Positions 63,527 to 64,000 of a stretch of DNA of 64,000 nt are shown piece by piece (positions within the stretch are counted from its first letter, which is position 1; every line of letters starts with the position of its first letter). The stretch covers positions 1 to 64,000 of the forward strand of contig NZ_BMAQ01000035.1 in the NCBI RefSeq assembly GCF_015472005.1, written 5' to 3'. A program made the translations under genes and the position numbers. The notes beneath the pieces were generated by a model that searched no databases, was not told the origin of the DNA, and worked only from the letters and a program-made list of their open reading frames with translations. The DNA comes from Insulibacter thermoxylanivorax. GTDB taxonomy: Bacteria; Bacillota; Bacilli; Paenibacillales; DA-C8.

Positions 63527-64000
63527 CTAGTTGCGTCCGATTAAGGTTATAGATTGCGTATCATTATCCCAATAGACATCCCAACCGAGATATTCCGACA
63601 GCACCCGCACAGGAACCAGCGTCCGGTTGTTCAGCGCTGTCGGCGCGATCGGTGCGGTGACTTTGCGGCCATTGAAGTTCATCTCCTGTTCACCGATCCA
63701 CATCTCGATATATTGTCCGCCTCTCACCAGCGTTACCTTGTTCGTCTGCGGATCATAGGAGACGTCGCCGTCCAGTGCCTCGACGATGAAGCGAATCGGC
63801 ACCATCGTATACCGGTCGATGATCACCGGCGGCTGATCAAGGGTGCGCTCTTCGCCGTCCACCAGCATCTTCGTGTTGTTCACTTGCAGCTCGATCCGCT
63901 TGTTCTCCGGATCAGCCGGCATCTGAACCGCTTGGAAGACGATATTGTCAATCGCAAGCTCACCGCGCACGACCTCAGGATCCACCATCGCCATCAGCTC
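63527..64000 (-). CDS. Copper amine oxidase N-terminal-type stalk-domain protein, partial
   Basis: Only the C-terminal part is in the window; the frame stays open through the right edge. The last 120 residues form the stalk domain frequent in Paenibacillus cell-wall proteins: LVDGEERTLDQPPVIIDRYT, MVPIRFIVEALDGDVSYDPQ, then RTLVPVRVLSEYLGWDVYWD. Such domains occur at the ends of secreted enzymes or alone; the function of this protein cannot be read from the fragment. It would be on the cell surface. Confidence 0.85.
   Translation of the reverse strand, partial: ELMAMVDPEVVRGELAIDNIVFQAVQMPADPENKRIELQVNNTKMLVDGEERTLDQPPVIIDRYTMVPIRFIVEALDGDVSYDPQTNKVTLVRGGQYIEMWIGEQEMNFNGRKVTAPIAPTALNNRTLVPVRVLSEYLGWDVYWDNDTQSITLIGRN

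Overview
The window comes from the chromosome of a spore-forming Bacillota, most likely a Paenibacillaceae member (Paenibacillus, Cohnella or a relative). Three things point there. The gene order degS-degU / comF / yvyF-flgM-flgN-flgK-flgL-yviE-fliW-csrA / fliD-fliS / hag / hpf-secA-prfB / ftsE-ftsX / ctpB-minJ / uvrB-uvrA matches the Bacillus subtilis chromosome arm. Ribosome binding sites are strong and GTG or TTG starts are common. Base composition is moderate to slightly GC-rich, with classical hairpin-plus-U-tract terminators. No rRNA, tRNA, CRISPR array or insertion sequence was recognised.

Layout, left to right. (1) 331-12432 is a carbohydrate block: a cytoplasmic GH3 glycosidase with a divergent AraC regulator, then malE-malF-malG plus a surface GH13 lipoprotein on the minus strand, divergent from a MalR-like LacI repressor and an intracellular GH15 glucoamylase on the plus strand. 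CAAACGTTTG-type operators lie in the malE/malR intergene and inside the GH15 gene. Both ends of the block carry related arrays of 50-51-bp inverted-repeat units. (2) 12948-24882 holds a small membrane protein, uvrB-uvrA, minJ, ctpB, an EnvC/PcsB-like M23 hydrolase activator and ftsE-ftsX. (3) 25494-35986 holds a VanW/G5 protein and an arginine biosynthesis cluster argC-J-B-D-F-G-H, with a promoter overlapped by two ARG boxes. (4) 36226-41245 holds prfB (with programmed +1 frameshift), secA, hpf and a cold-shock gene. (5) 41524-41621 is a dense cluster of DnaA-box-like sequences. (6) 41888-55678 is the late flagellar region, including an AT-rich flagellin-glycosylation cassette (unknown 199-aa protein, Maf transferase, short NeuB-type synthase, CMP-transferase) behind a sigma-D-like promoter next to hag. 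(7) 55837-62730 holds comFC, an enlarged comFA, a small glycosyltransferase-like protein and degU/degS. (8) The right edge holds a truncated copper-amine-oxidase-type stalk-domain gene.

How the genes work together. The mal block would degrade alpha-glucan at the surface, import maltodextrin and hydrolyse it inside; no ATPase gene is present, so a shared MsmX/MalK-type ATPase is presumably used. In the flagellar region FlgM, FliW and CsrA provide the sigma-D and translational checkpoints, and the hag leader shows a sigma-D promoter and CsrA-type GGA sites. FtsEX, the coiled-coil M23 protein, CtpB and MinJ form a division and envelope-remodelling neighbourhood.

The most unusual aspects are the flanking repeat arrays, the DnaA-box cluster, the flagellin-glycosylation cassette, and the recurrence of short tandem repeats both between genes and as low-complexity extensions inside proteins (ComFA, MinJ, UvrA, VanW). 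All identifications were made by reading the sequence; no database search was run.
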